Source: Ilex aquifolium
Taxonomy: Eukaryota > Streptophyta > Magnoliopsida > Aquifoliales > Aquifoliaceae
Direction: 5' to 3'
Assembly: GCA_951799425.1 (NCBI GenBank)
Contig: OX637395.1
Coordinates: forward strand, 42,709,173-42,773,172
Length of the DNA: 64,000 nt
The position numbers and the translations under genes were made by a program. Shown piece after piece: positions 24,023 to 36,500 of this stretch. Under the pieces are notes generated by a model. That model ran no database searches and was not told where the DNA came from. It saw only the letters and a program-made list of their open reading frames with translations. Positions within the stretch are counted from its first letter, which is position 1, and each line of letters begins with the position of its first letter.

Positions 24023-24647
24023 GCTTTATATGCACAAGAATATGAAGAACAAGACAATTGCAATAGTCCTTCGACGTTACTCATTTGTTTGAGCTACAAG
24101 ACAAAAAATTAACGTAAGAACGCACAAGAAGGGCCTTTTAAAGGATAGAGCCCAATGTTAATTGCATCCTACTCAGCTTATGACTGTAAATAATTGCTAC
24201 AAATAGCTTTCTATGCACTCACAACAATTGCAAAAAGTCACTTTATGCTACTCATCTCTTTAATCTACATGACAAAAAACTGTCAAGAACGCAAAAAAGT
24301 GCTTTTCAAATGACAGAGCCACATGGAACAATGAACTTAGATCATAGTTTTTTTTGTTTTTTTAGTCGTGTTCACGCTCCCCTTCTATGGGAATAAATAT
24401 TGGATGTAATCGTTACATCAAATAGGATCTATTGATTGATTTGTTTACTTATTAGTGGACTATTACACCATGTGACACCGTTGACATGATGTAACGATTA
24501 CATCTAATATTTTTTCCTTCTATGGAATGGCCAAGGTAAGGGATTAGTGTAGACGGCATCTTGGCTTGCCCATATCAGTAAGCTCTCAAGGTAACTCAAG
24601 AAGGAAGAGGTAGAATAACGTGACTTTTCATGTAAAATATGAAAATA
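24023..24647. other. Intergenic, repetitive but unassigned
   Basis: Three phrases built on TTGCAAAAGTCACTTTATGCTACTCATC recur at roughly 23,725, 24,060 and 24,230, each beside 'agctttctatgcac'. This shows a decayed tandem repeat with a period near 170-340 bp. No gene is seen. Confidence 0.4.
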
Positions 24648-24834
24648 CTAGGGGTAATTCGTGCTTGAAGACATGATGTAATGTAAATGAGAAGTGATGG
24701 ATTTGGATTTTGGAGGGAGGAGAAATTTCAATGTGAATGATTTTAAAAGGGATGTTGATGACTGTTGGATGAGTCTCTTTCAGATCGTCAAATAAACTTT
24801 TTAAAATTTATCTTATTTTATATACTACTTTAGA
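24648..24834 (-). mobile_element. Small Helitron-like element
   Basis: Read on the minus strand, the element starts TCTAAAGTAGTATATAAA and ends CACGAATTACCCCTAG, preceded by A and followed by T. This fits the Helitron rule (insertion between A and T, 5' TC, 3' CTAG). At 187 bp it is far too short to be autonomous. The usual 3' hairpin is weak. Related repeats lie at 25,524-25,825. Confidence 0.5.
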
Positions 24835-25523
24835 TATCAAAAAAGGATTTGTTGTCTTTCAACCGACTGTTCTGCTTTGTCAATAGGTGTAACTAGTCCA
24901 ATTGCTTAAAGTCCAAAATCATTCTAATCATGCAAACCAAAAGACTCGCTTGGGATGTGCAACTGTAAACCCAACTCTTCATTTGACTTGAAACCAACCA
25001 TAGATGTCAGGTGGTTGGTCGTTAGATGTTAGTTATTGTAGAGACAATCATGCACATTTATGTTTGAAGGGCTAAATTGCTCATCTTTACTCATCGCTCC
25101 AGGAATTTGTGACTCACACTTCTTATTACTCAGAGCCAATAGACTATTTTGTGTTTGCCGATAAAAGGGACACATTTAGCAACTCCAGTATATGTTTACG
25201 TAGTTAATCTTTACGTAATTCAGTCCATCTTGACTTAGACCAAACAAAAGCTCAAAGGCTCTCATGCTTTTCCTGGTTGGACCAACTCAACTAGTGATTC
25301 CTGTTTTCTTGAATTGGGAGAGTAAGAATAAGTTTCCCTTGTTTTGGGGGAATAGAACAGTCAAAGTATGAACTAAACCAAATAATTGTTTTGAAATGAC
25401 TATTGAATAATTAAATAATGCATTTTAAGTGGAATACTTTTCATAAAAAGATTGAGAAAAAGTTTGAAGGCAGACACAATGAAATCCCAGAAGACATGGA
25501 AGGTATCCATTATATATTACTAT

Positions 25524-25825
25524 GAGTAATTTGTGTCTGAAAGCACGACACAACGTAAATAAAAAGTGATGTATTTGAGAGGGAAAAAATTTAATTTGAA
25601 TGGTTTTGAGAGAGATATTGGTGGCCATTAGATGAGTCTTTTTGAGATTGTCAAATGAATTTATTGAAGTCTATCCTATTTTATATTATAGAGTAGGGCT
25701 AACTCGTGCCTTTAAGCACGGTGTAATGTGAATAGTTTTGAGAGAGGTGTTGGTGGCCGTTGGATGAGTATATTTGAGACTTTCAAATGGATTTATTAAA
25801 CCTGCTCTGTTTTATATTATAGATT
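25524..25825 (-). repeat. Head-to-tail pair of the small Helitron-like repeat
   Basis: Two diverged copies (about 25,524-25,688 and 25,689-25,825) share CTCGTGCCTTTAAGCACG-like starts, the core GATGAGT..TTTGAGA, and the end TTTTATATTATAGA with the element at 24,648. They abut directly with no spacer. Confidence 0.55.
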
Positions 25826-25829
25826 TTAA

Positions 25830-26220
25830 GATAAGTAACAAGATTGTACTTTAAAAGATTTTTACATTCTTAATTCACATTTTGAAAGATTAAATTTTTT
25901 ATATTATACCTGCAATCATATAAAATTTATTGTTTTTATGATAATAATGTAATCTAAAATAAATATTTATTGTTTTTTTTATAAATTTTTTATTTTATTG
26001 GTTGTATCGTCATAATTTTTTTTGTATTAGTATTTGTATAATACTCAACTTTAAGTATTTCCAATAAAAAATTTATACACAAATTTATTTTTTTTTATAA
26101 AAAGAGCATAGTGCTACCTTTTTTGTTTGATTAGAGGTGCAATATGAAAAATTAAATTTTTTGAGATAAACTGAAAATATAAAATTCTTTCGGGGTAGAA
26201 AGTGTCATTTGCCTATATTT
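25830..26220. mobile_element. Possible foldback MITE upstream of SKP1
   Basis: The left part (TTCACATTTTGAAAGATTAA, ATATTATACCTG) and right part (ATTAGAGGTGCAATATGAAA, AAATTAAATTTTTTGAG) are inverted matches, and the outer ends resemble the 16672 element. The ends are not sharp, so the limits are approximate. Confidence 0.4.
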
Positions 26221-26305
26221 TTAATACTTTTTGATCTTCGCGAAAATCCTTTATTGCCATCCACGATTTCTATAAAATGGTCATCTGTTACAATCGAGCG
26301 CATAG

Positions 26306-26313
26306 TATAAAGG
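26306..26313 (+). promoter_or_regulatory. TATA box of SKP1
   Basis: TATAAAGG lies 93 bp upstream of the SKP1 ATG, at a normal distance for a short leader. A CT-rich patch (26,351-26,369) lies between it and the ATG. Confidence 0.65.
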
Positions 26314-26405
26314 TCCTCTTCTGACTTTTAAGGCTTTTTAATCTTGTTTATCTCCCTCTCTCTCTCTCCTAGGGTTTGGATTCTCCGCCGCTCCATTCCG
26401 ATACC

Positions 26406-27956
26406 ATGTCTTCTTCAAAGACAATCGTGTTGAAGAGCTCCGACGGCGAGACCTTCGAGGTGGAGGAAGCGGTGGCCGTGGAGTCGCAGACCATCAAGCA
26501 CATGATCGAGGACGACTGTGCGGACACCAGCATTCCTCTCCCTAACGTTACCAGCAAGATCTTGGCCAAGGTTATCGAGTACTGCAAGAAACACGTCGAG
26601 ACCCCCAAGTCCGATGACAAGACCGCCGATGATGATCTCAAGAATTTTGACGCCGAGTTCGTCAAAGTTGACCAGGGCACACTTTTCGATCTCATCTTGG
26701 TTTGATTCTAATTCTTGAAACCCATCGATTTCATCATTTATCATTCTTTTACCTCTCTTTATTCTCCGATTTTATCAAGGCATGTATATCTAGGGTTTTT
26801 ATGGTAGTCGATTATATCATTCATTTATTTATCTCTATATAGGGGTTTCTTGATGTACTGTTGCCATTATGTGAATGCACGTGATTAGGGTTTTTGGAGA
26901 TGATTAATTTGCTGTCTTTTTGATTGTATATGTCTGTATTTTTGTTTTCTATGCATATATTCGAACAAACCTTGTGGATTGATTTACTGTTGCGATTATG
27001 TGAATACGCGTGATTAGGGTTTTTATGGATAGGAGATTCTGGTATATTTTTATTGCTTTCTTTGTATGTGTAAGAAACCCTAAAATATTTGTCTATCATT
27101 TTCTGTGTTTAATAAAATCGTCAATAATGGTGCGGGCAGCGTGAAAGTTGTCCAGGGGCTCTTTTTGATCTCATCCTGGCTTGATTGTCAAATCGTTTGA
27201 CCCCTTTCTCTTGTTTGATTTGTATGTTTATTTGTTTTCGTCATGTGATCATCTGAAAGTGTTTATATGTTGCTTTGTCTTTATGTCTTTGCATCGATTC
27301 TGAATCTATGGATTCTTTTGGATTGTCTATTTTCTTGGATTCTTCGTTTTCCTGTTGCCATTGTACAGAAGCACGTGTTTAGGGATTTGTAGGATATATA
27401 GCTAATTCTGCTCTTTTTCGTGTTTATGAACAACTTTATAGCTATGTATATGTAGTTATATATTTGAAAATGTAAGTCCTAATTATTGAAGCATGTGTGC
27501 GTTTTGGTTTTAACCATTTGAATTTTATCGTGCTGATTGAATGCTCTTGTTTTCTTGTTGTGGTAGTCTGAGAAAAATTTGGTTTTTTGGGGTCCTTTTT
27601 TGTTAACAGCTGATTATATGCTTAATTCAGCTTTATTCAGGTGTGAGCATGCATACGTTAGCACCCAACCACACACTCACATATATACTTGCTTGCTTGA
27701 TCACAGGTAGGCAGTGATAGAGTTTTAAATTTATCCTGTAAATGCCTGTTTGCTTGATTGGTGTTTGTAATATTCTTTTCAGGCAGCAAACTATCTCAAT
27801 ATTAAGAGCCTGCTAGACCTGACCTGTCAAACAGTGGCTGACATGATAAAGGGAAAGACTCCGGAGGAGATCCGCAAGACCTTTAACATCAAGAATGACT
27901 TCACTCCAGAGGAAGAAGAGGAGGTGCGCCGGGAAAATGCCTGGGCATTTGAGTGA
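26406..27956 (+). CDS. SKP1: SKP1-like protein, SCF ubiquitin ligase adaptor
   Basis: Exons 26406-26699 and 27783-27956 join in phase at the junction ...[20 protein letters not shown] to give 155 residues, the normal plant SKP1 length. The N-terminal BTB/POZ-type fold starts at about residue 5 ([17 protein letters not shown]). The C-terminal F-box-binding helices include [18 protein letters not shown], and the protein ends ENAWAFE, the diagnostic SKP1 tail. SKP1 links CUL1 to F-box proteins in SCF E3 ligases in nucleus and cytosol. All conserved blocks are present, so this is a canonical rather than a decayed ASK gene. The 1.08-kb intron has an unusual internal duplication, described separately. 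Confidence 0.97.
27139..27186 (+). pseudogene. Decayed duplicate of the SKP1 exon 1 end, inside the intron
   Basis: About 46 bp match the last part of SKP1 exon 1 plus its donor: GTGAAAGTTGTCCAGG here, GTCAAAGTTGACCAGG in the exon at about 26,660. The copy has lost one base (frameshift) and its donor reads GC instead of GT, so it should not be spliced in. The following intron sequence is duplicated as well (CTGTTGCCATT..GCACGTG blocks at 26,860 and 27,352). Confidence 0.85.
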
Positions 27957-28956
27957 ATCGTGCAGGCTTTGAAGTGTCATTACTCCAATTGGATTGAGTA
28001 CTATCATCATGTAATAGATTGCATGTGTGTTCTTCCTTTATGCTAGTAAATATGTGGTATGTCCTTGCTTTGTGAAAACTGTTGGACTCTATTTTATTGT
28101 TATTTAATACAAACATGAAACTCTTTTTCTTGTAATGGTATGGTAATATATGGTTGTTTTTTGTCTTGGTATACTGATTTCTGCTTGCAATGCTTGTTTT
28201 TATTTCTCTATTTGAGGCAATGTGGGCTATCTTCGGTCTTATGCTTTTTCTGGCTGGAAGGTTTTAGTCCTTTTATACTATATCTGCTACCTCCCTTGTA
28301 ACAAAATTTACATCAATTTATATGTTTTATAGATGGTGGTTCCACTACCGAGCTTACTGATTAATGGGCTCAAAAACAAAAACGTGATACTGTACTTGTC
28401 CATTTCATTCTGTTTAAGTTGTGTTTTTTAGTATGCTATGGTTGTTTATGCTGGATTTGAATCAGAGATATCTGTAGTGTCAATATGATGGATCACAACT
28501 TTTAGTCGTTGATGAAGTTCTTGAAAGGGGATTACCACTACTTCGAGAGGGGTTACTTCATGTCTTTATGGTCACTTGGACTGTTAGTTGCTGGTGTTTT
28601 ATGAGTTTTATAAAGGCCCTCCTTGTGCCTTTGTGATATTGTTGTTGAACCTCAACCATTGGGTCAGGGGTTTAAGGCCGGAAGTGAGAGGACAGTGGAA
28701 ACATCTGTGAAATGCTTTGCGTCTCATGTTCTTGAAGGAACTTACAAACTATCTAACAAGCGGAAAGACTTTCTATTGCCCCTGTGGGTCGAATCCAAGT
28801 GGAGAGTTGAATTGCCTTCAGGTTAGTATGTGCAGTTTTACCTTCCCTCGAATGTGTTTACCATTTGCCCACCACTGTGGTAGGAAAACCTGTTATGCTT
28901 TAGAGTTGCTTTGGAGTTTACTTATGCCTGAAGGCCCATTGGCAACTCAAATATCA

Positions 28957-28996
<40 letters not shown>

Positions 28997-29770
28997 ACAT
29001 CTCGATAATTTGCATCCTTAGAATATGGATCAAGTTTCAATTTGGTCTCTTAAATTCCAATTGGAAGAATCAAGTGTTTATAGTTTTAGTTTAGTCATTC
29101 AATCCAAATCTGTTAAATTCATTTTACAGAATAGAAAAATATTATTTGGAATTAATTTAAAGACTTAATTTGAGAATTTAATAAAATGTAACAATTTGAT
29201 TAAAAGTGGTCTCAATCTAACATGAAAACTTACAATTAATTCAATATCTATATTGAATTAAATATCTATAGTATTGCTCTAAATAAAATCTCGACCCGTA
29301 ATTACTAACACTTTCTTATCGTTTGGTAACTGGCAGTCCTCTTTTTGACCTGTAAAAGATAAAGGAATAGGGGTGCAAGGCAACTTAGACATCAATTCAA
29401 ACTCAATACAAAATATAATAAAGTGTGTGTGGTTAAAAATTTACATATCCCGGTTGATCTTTGGTAACAACGCCCAAGTTGGGTTCTCTAGGCCCTCAAA
29501 AATATAATTTGATTATATTTAACTTGTAGGAAAAATTATATTTATATAATAAAATACAATACAATTCAAATCTTAAAAGATAAACAAAATGACTTTTGTT
29601 TTTTGTGGTTGAGATCTCTTTAAATTTTACTTTAAAGTTAATCCGACGACTAATATTAATACTCTAAATTTAATAGAGAAAATAAGTCTCTAAGGGTGTG
29701 TTTGGGGTAACTTTTTAAAAGTACTTCTAGAACTTATAATTTTTCATAAATATTTTAAAAAAAAATAGTA
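27957..29770. other. SKP1 3' UTR and spacer
   Basis: The 3' UTR probably ends near 28,130. The rest is non-coding. A compound microsatellite, (TC)8(CA)13, lies at 28,957-28,999. Frames at 28,623-29,094 overlap it and show no domain. Near 29,696 the phrase GGGTGTGTTTGGGGTAAC resembles a hAT/Harbinger MITE end, but no partner was found. Confidence 0.45.
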
Positions 29771-30150
29771 TTTGGAACTACCCCATCACCACCACTACCA
29801 CCACCGCCCCACCACCACTACAACTATCACCACCATTACTGTTGTCGTCACCACACCACCACCGTTATCGCCACTCCACAACCACTACCACACACCCATC
29901 GCCCACCATCACCATTGTCGTCACCTCACAACCACCTCTTTCATAACAACCACCATCATTACCGTCGTCGTCACCACCATTGTCGTCGCCACCTTGCTAT
30001 TGCCACTGTCCCACCATCACCCCCTACCACCCCCACAGCCCCACCATCATCATTGTCATCCACTGCTATCACCATCACAGTCGATCGTCGTCACTCACCA
30101 CAACCATCACTGTCTCTTACCACCACTACCACCGCTCGCTCTCACTATAA
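29771..30150 (+). repeat. CAC/CAT-rich low-complexity block
   Basis: About 380 bp built from CAC, ACC, CAT and GTC triplets (for example CACCACTACCACCACCG). It translates into His/Thr-rich strings in two frames and Pro/Ser in the third. A similar block is at 57,130-57,310. It behaves as an irregular minisatellite, not a gene. Confidence 0.85.
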
Positions 30151-30517
30151 CTGGTGTTTAAATTATTTTCTCTCTCCTCTATTTTTGTAATTTGATTTTA
30201 GATGTGAATACAAATATATTTATTATTCGTTATAATGCACGGAAAATAACTAGTGGTTTGATAATTAAACACAAATTTAACTCGATTTCTGGTGTAACAG
30301 TAACACGTACAAAAATTCAAATGTAGGTAGCAGTTCTGGAAGACTAATATTATTCTCCATTCCAGCCAATGGCATTTAGCCACCTGACAGAATATCCGAT
30401 AAAGAAGCACAAATATAATGGACGAACGGACATATCAGCGCACACTTTCATAATTTCATTCCCTTTCGTTTCGTAGTCTTCTTCTTCAAATCTCAGATTT
30501 GGACATCTCCGCCAAAA

Positions 30518-33500
30518 ATGGCAGAGAACGAGCCATTGCTGAACCACGAAGCGGCCAAAGAAGAACAACCAGAGCTCGTCGCCAGTTCCAAGCAAAACAC
30601 TCGAGCTACTCGCATCGCATCTCTCGATGTTTTCAGAGGCCTATCTGTTTTCGTAAGGTTCTTTTTCTGTTGACTCTCAAAAATTGCATAATGTTCATTA
30701 TTATACTAAGCTTAACGTTTTTCAGTTCTTGCGGTCGCTTTGAAGTGCTTTGTTATTGACTTTTTGTGTTTAGGATTCGTTCTAAATGTACTCTCTGTTA
30801 CTTTGATAGGTGTTACATACTATGTGTACTTAACGTCAAATTGGCTATTATTAGTTTAGAATTTCGGAATCAATTGCATGTTCTTGTGTCCTTTGATGCT
30901 GTATAATTGGTGCTCTCTATTTTCCTCTGATGGAGGTAGATACACTTGACGGATTTTTTTTTTTTGATATATGATCTCTATGATTGTTTTACAGAGAGAT
31001 ATCAACTGCATAGCTTTGAGGGGGAAGGCGACAAGAATTTTTTTTTTTTGTAACATCCTTATCCTTTATGTTGCTCTGATATTACTAGCGAGAAAACTAT
31101 GGTTTTAAGTTATGACCAAATTCGAACAAGAAGACTTTCTTTCTTTTGTTTTTAATTTTGTATTTCCAGAAAATCAAATGGATCCTCTTTTTCCCTGAAA
31201 CATTAGTTTAAGATGAAAAGGATTACTTAATTTACTGTTTGGAATTGAATTTGTATGTTTGTGTGTGGATGATCAAGAATCTGCAAAGTAAATTAGTATA
31301 ATTTTTCTGCTTCGTTGTTTCTTGGAACCTAGTGCATTTCTGAAATATTCAACTTTTATTTCTATCATCATGACGGCTTTAGTTATTGAAACTTATGCAG
31401 AAGCTTTTAACACTGGGTTTTGGTATGAATTTTTTATTTTCTAAGTTCTATTACAATAATTGAACCTACATAGATTTCATCCGTCGTGACTCTGATTGTA
31501 TAACATGTTGTTGCTCTCAGCTTATGATGCTCGTGGATTATGCTGGCTCCATTTTCCCAATCATTGCTCATTGCCCGTGGAATGGTGTACATTTGGCTGA
31601 TTTTGTGATGCCTTTCTTCTTTTTTGTCGCTGGAGTTTCTCTTGCTCTTGTATATAAGGTATTGATAGAAAATTGTTCTAATGATACATTTGTTTTTCTT
31701 TTGGGTGGAAATAGTAACTTGTCATTCTTAAAGTCTTTAGATGGCTTAACGAGTAATGTCTATTAGCATCTCAATGCAGTTGTACCACAGAAATTAAAAC
31801 AATGCTGTCATCAGGTTTGTGGGGATTTATGGGATGGGGGAAACCCACCCTTGTTGGACAGTCTACTAGCCTTTGGGCAATTATGTGAGGCATTGAATAA
31901 ATTCTCAAATGAACTTAATGGCCATTACCCTATGTAGTAAACAGTTCATAATTTAATAGAGATCAAACATATATGCTCCATGTTTTCTGTAGAAAAACAA
32001 TTATATATAATCTGATTCTATTGAGGTAGTTAATTTATCAATTCATCAAGCACTTAATGAGTCCTTTCCTTTCTATTGTTTCAGAAGGTTCCAAACAGAG
32101 TTGAAGCAACTTGGAAGGCAGTGCTAAGGGCACTGAAACTTTTTTTCTTTGGCATTCTTCTTCAAGGTAATATTGTGGACAGCTTCCGTATTTTTCATGC
32201 CAAGTAGTAAACTTAAACTGGTTCTTAACATAGTCTACACATTGATATTACTCTGCCCTTCTTGTGTTGTTTATTTATAAGCAGAAATCAACAATATTTG
32301 TGGTTACATGGTTTTCTTTTTTCTATCCACTAATCTGTATGAGTGATTAATGTCAACACCTTCAGAGAAATGGATGTCTTTTTCTATTCACTCTATTATG
32401 AGTCAAGAGCCAAAGCACATCATGTTAGATTAATTATTGTTGTTCTTTCATTTGTTGGTAGCATTGTGAAAAGATAAATTGGTAGGGCATGCAGTATCTG
32501 TGTTTTACATGGATTATAGAAACACAAGATCTCTGGTTACTATGGAAGATACCAAATTCTGATTATGCTAGCTCTCATAAGATTGGATATGAAGAAATTT
32601 AAGGCCATTGTTTGCGTTACTTTTTACTGTCCTTGATTTTCTTTTCTATTAGATTCTAAAGAAACGATTGGCTATTGGTGGTGGAAGTACAATTGCTGCA
32701 ATTTTGAATCAGATTTTCTAGTGAAAAGGCCACTTTTTTATTTTTTAACCAATTAAAACAAAGTGGATAAAACATATTAAATGATTTTCTTTCTAGTTTA
32801 AGGAATAGACTCATTGAAAATGAGTTGCTCAAGTTAATAAAGGAACTGAGAAAGGTAGTGTCATTTGAAGGGACTTGGTGGAAATTGGTATGAATAGCAT
32901 CTCCCCAACCATAGACTGTTCTGGGAAAATGTTATTGTTGCTCTCATTTTCACCTCTTACTTTAAACCATTTTTTGTCAAGTCAACTTGCGCCTCATGGT
33001 TGAAGTTCATATAATTATTTTTATCATGATGCTTGTTCTCATTGATTGACCATATGGTCATCAGATATTGTTGGAGATACAGGAACTCACAAATTACTTA
33101 TTTCAGGTGGTTATCTACATGGGATAACTACTTTGACATTTGGTGTTGCCATTGAAAGAATACGTTGGCTTGGCATTCTGCAGGTGCCTTTGATTTCCTC
33201 TGGACAGAATTTCTCCTTTTATCATTTTTTTCCAAAATCTCATAAGCAATGCTATATGTATGTATATATGCGTTACTGTACATGTTATCCTTCCTGGACT
33301 TCTAACTTTTCACAACAAATAGTAATAATAATTTAGCACACCTGCCACTCAGGCTCAAGTGCTTTAGCAAAAATATCTTCATTTCAAGCTCTATAATGTC
33401 AACATGTTGATTTATTGTTCACTGTTGGTAAATCCAGAGGATAGCAATTGGATACATAGTTGCAGCTTTGTGTGAACTATGGCTTCCATGTCAATGGTGG

Positions 33501-36500
33501 AGGGGAGAAGGAGTTTCTAGGAACTATTTTTCGCATTGGTGAGGTTATACCTGGCACTACCTCAATTGCTATAAACTTGGAGCTCTTGCATATCTAATAG
33601 CAGATTTTCTAAATATGGATTATTTTCAGGTCTTCTTTTCGGCAAATTACAAGGAAAATTTTTTGTTCCCTAGTCTTTTGTCTCTTATTTTTCCATGTGA
33701 ATGACAATAATTAGGATAAAAGGTTGACATTGCAATAAAATATTATTTCCTTTATCATGCATTAGCATGTGGATGCCTTATAAGCAGGAACAATGGAGTA
33801 GAGAGTTTGATCCCTAATCACTTGGCCCAAAATTAATGAAAACCATAGATGCATGGATTGAAATTGAGTACTTAGCTTTGGACAAATTAATGGGATGACT
33901 TTTAGCAAAGCTATGTAGATGAAGTAGAGCACAAAATTGCAGCTGGAAGTTTTTGAACTTTTCTGTTTATAGGTATCTTCAGGCTTATGGTACCATCATT
34001 GAACACTTAAGTAGGATTTCTGTCTCTTTAAGTCACGGATCTTTGTCATTTTAGATAATTCTTCCCACTTATTTTGTAGGTTTGCATAATTGTAAGATAC
34101 CCTCCAGGTCAACCATTACACACCGATGTCAAAATACCATAAGGAATCACTTTCTGAGAGTTTAGAACTCATACTCAAGAACCTGGAATACACAAGACAA
34201 CCACTGGGTTGCATGTAACTCTCCTACAACAGCAGGAAAAGAGCAATTCTTGGTGAAACTGATGTGTGATTGCAATAATTGAACTTCTGTTGAATATATA
34301 AACCCAAACGTATGAGTCAGTTTTTGAAATTCACTTTTTGTTTGAACTGAACCCACTGAATCAGATTTTCATGCAGGGGTACATTATAGGTGCTGGATAT
34401 TTGTGCTTACTCTCCGTATCCATTTGTCTGTGAATTCTTCTTTCCTTGTCAAATATGTTTTTTTAACAGAATCCTTGTCAAATTGATGGACAACTTTTTA
34501 TGTTGTTGAATCTAGAGTACCTTACTGTTATGATTGGAAAATGGATTTTCTTACTTAACTTTTACTAAGAGAATATGATATTTCTTTTGCTACTTGTTTC
34601 TCCTCTCTGTTGGTTCTTTCAGTTAATAATGAGTTAAGTTTTTATGCTGTAGGTGCACTGCATTTTCACTCTGTGCAATATATTTGGGATTAACATACGG
34701 TTTGTATGTTCCGGATTGGCAATTTGAGGAATTGCAGTCAACCTCTTTTTCACTTCCGTCAAATGATGGCTACATTTACAAAGTAAGGGCATGCTCTATG
34801 CTTCTTTTTTAGCTCTCTCTAAATTGAGCCCCATGTTTATCAAAGGTTAAACAATTTTGAACGCATAATAAAACACAGTAACCTAACTCAATACCATTTT
34901 TAATACCCATCAAAACCTTCTATCACTCTCTGAACGTTCTATTGGTTCCAAAGGATAATAATTTAGCCAAAATTATTTGACTTTGGCCACATGTAGCTTC
35001 TGCCAGATGTAGGGAAGCTACTTGTTTTTCTTTTTTTTTATTCTGGGGAGGGAACCATAGTTACCAGAAAAGGAGATAACAAACCAGCGAGGAAAGGTTG
35101 ACTGGTTTGCTGGTTCAACTGTTAGGTCAATGTTCAGAACCGTCAGATTATAGCTATGATAATTTCAAACAATGCATGAAGTTGACATTGTATAAAGTTG
35201 AATAGTATGTAAAAAGTTGTCTACTAAAGGCTGGTAGATTAATGACTAAAGTTGCATTAAATAGTTAAGAGAATGATTTGAGCCCTTGGAAATTGTAACT
35301 TATTTAACAACGGGCAAAGATATTGACCAGCTTAAATAACCGGTTCTCTTCAGTTTGTTGAAAATTTAGCTGGTTTTGCCAGTTCACCACAATTCATTTC
35401 AACTTTTGTAGCTTACACAATCCAGATAGAGAACCTAAATAAAGCAACTGATAGTCCACCAGTCCAAACAGCTGGTCTACTCTCGTTCTCATCTTCATAC
35501 TTCCTAAAATCTGTGAACTGTGTAGGCATAGTTTTTAGTGTCAAGTCATCTAAGGCAAAAGATGCGTATGCTGTCTTTGGTAACCATTATGATGTTGATA
35601 TTATAAGGCATTGGTCATACAATGGTTCTTCCTAAAAAGGTAGCCGATCACTTGCCGCATGTGAGAATTTACGTTTAAGATTATCGTTCAAGCACAAAAC
35701 TTATTAAACATGCATGTATGGAACTGTTAACTTGCAGACATATTGTTCGGTTTTTCTTTATTTTTATTGTAGGTGAGATGTTCTGTAAGAGGTGACCTTG
35801 GACCTGCCTGTAATGCTGCTGGAATGATAGATCGTTATGTTATTGGCATTAATCATCTATATAGAAAACCTGTATACAGAAACCTGAAGGTATATTTGAT
35901 TGATGCTAATTGTTGTACAACCCTAACTAATACCATCTCATGCATTGATCATACGCAAGATTCTCATTTACAGGAATGCAATATATCCAAAACTGGCCAG
36001 TTTTCAGAGAGTACGCCTTCATGGTGTCATGCTCCTTTTGATCCTGAAGGTATTTTAAGGTGACCAATCTTACTTTCTTTTTCATGGTGTTCCTTTACAA
36101 CTAGTGTTGCTTGGTTCACTTCATCTTCATCTTCATCTAGTTTTTTTTCAGCAGCTTTTTTTCCTGAGTATGATTTGTGTTGCCTCACATTATGTTAGAC
36201 TGTAGTGGTATACCTATGCAATATCGTTCCTATTTGACCTTTAATGTATGCCTATGTTTATTAACAGTGGCATTTTATTATCCGACTGCCTAATGCCAAA
36301 CATAAATTAAGTCTTGAAAGTTTTAGACGAATATAATTTTTTTATGCCACCCATGGTAGGTGAAAGTTTTATTTGCAAAACTGAGTGCCATTCTGGTTAG
36401 AGGACGTGTGAACGTGTTAAGTTTCTAATTAATTGCATTGACACCACACATTTACAGTTCCTTGACCGCAGCTGTGACTTGCATAATCGGACTACAGTAT

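Noticed and set aside
26369..26744. Two 109-codon minus-strand frames over SKP1 exon 1
   Set aside because: Antisense to the SKP1 exon, which matches the family perfectly on the plus strand.
29772..30190. Two overlapping His/Thr-rich frames of 129 and 91 codons
   Set aside because: They are translations of a CAC/ACC triplet-rich repeat and are open in several frames for that reason.
34370..34430. An extra exon after GATTTTCATGCAG in the HGSNAT-like gene
   Set aside because: Joining it to the preceding exon gives an in-frame stop within a few codons. Skipping to 34,653 restores the conserved LTYGLYVPDW in phase.
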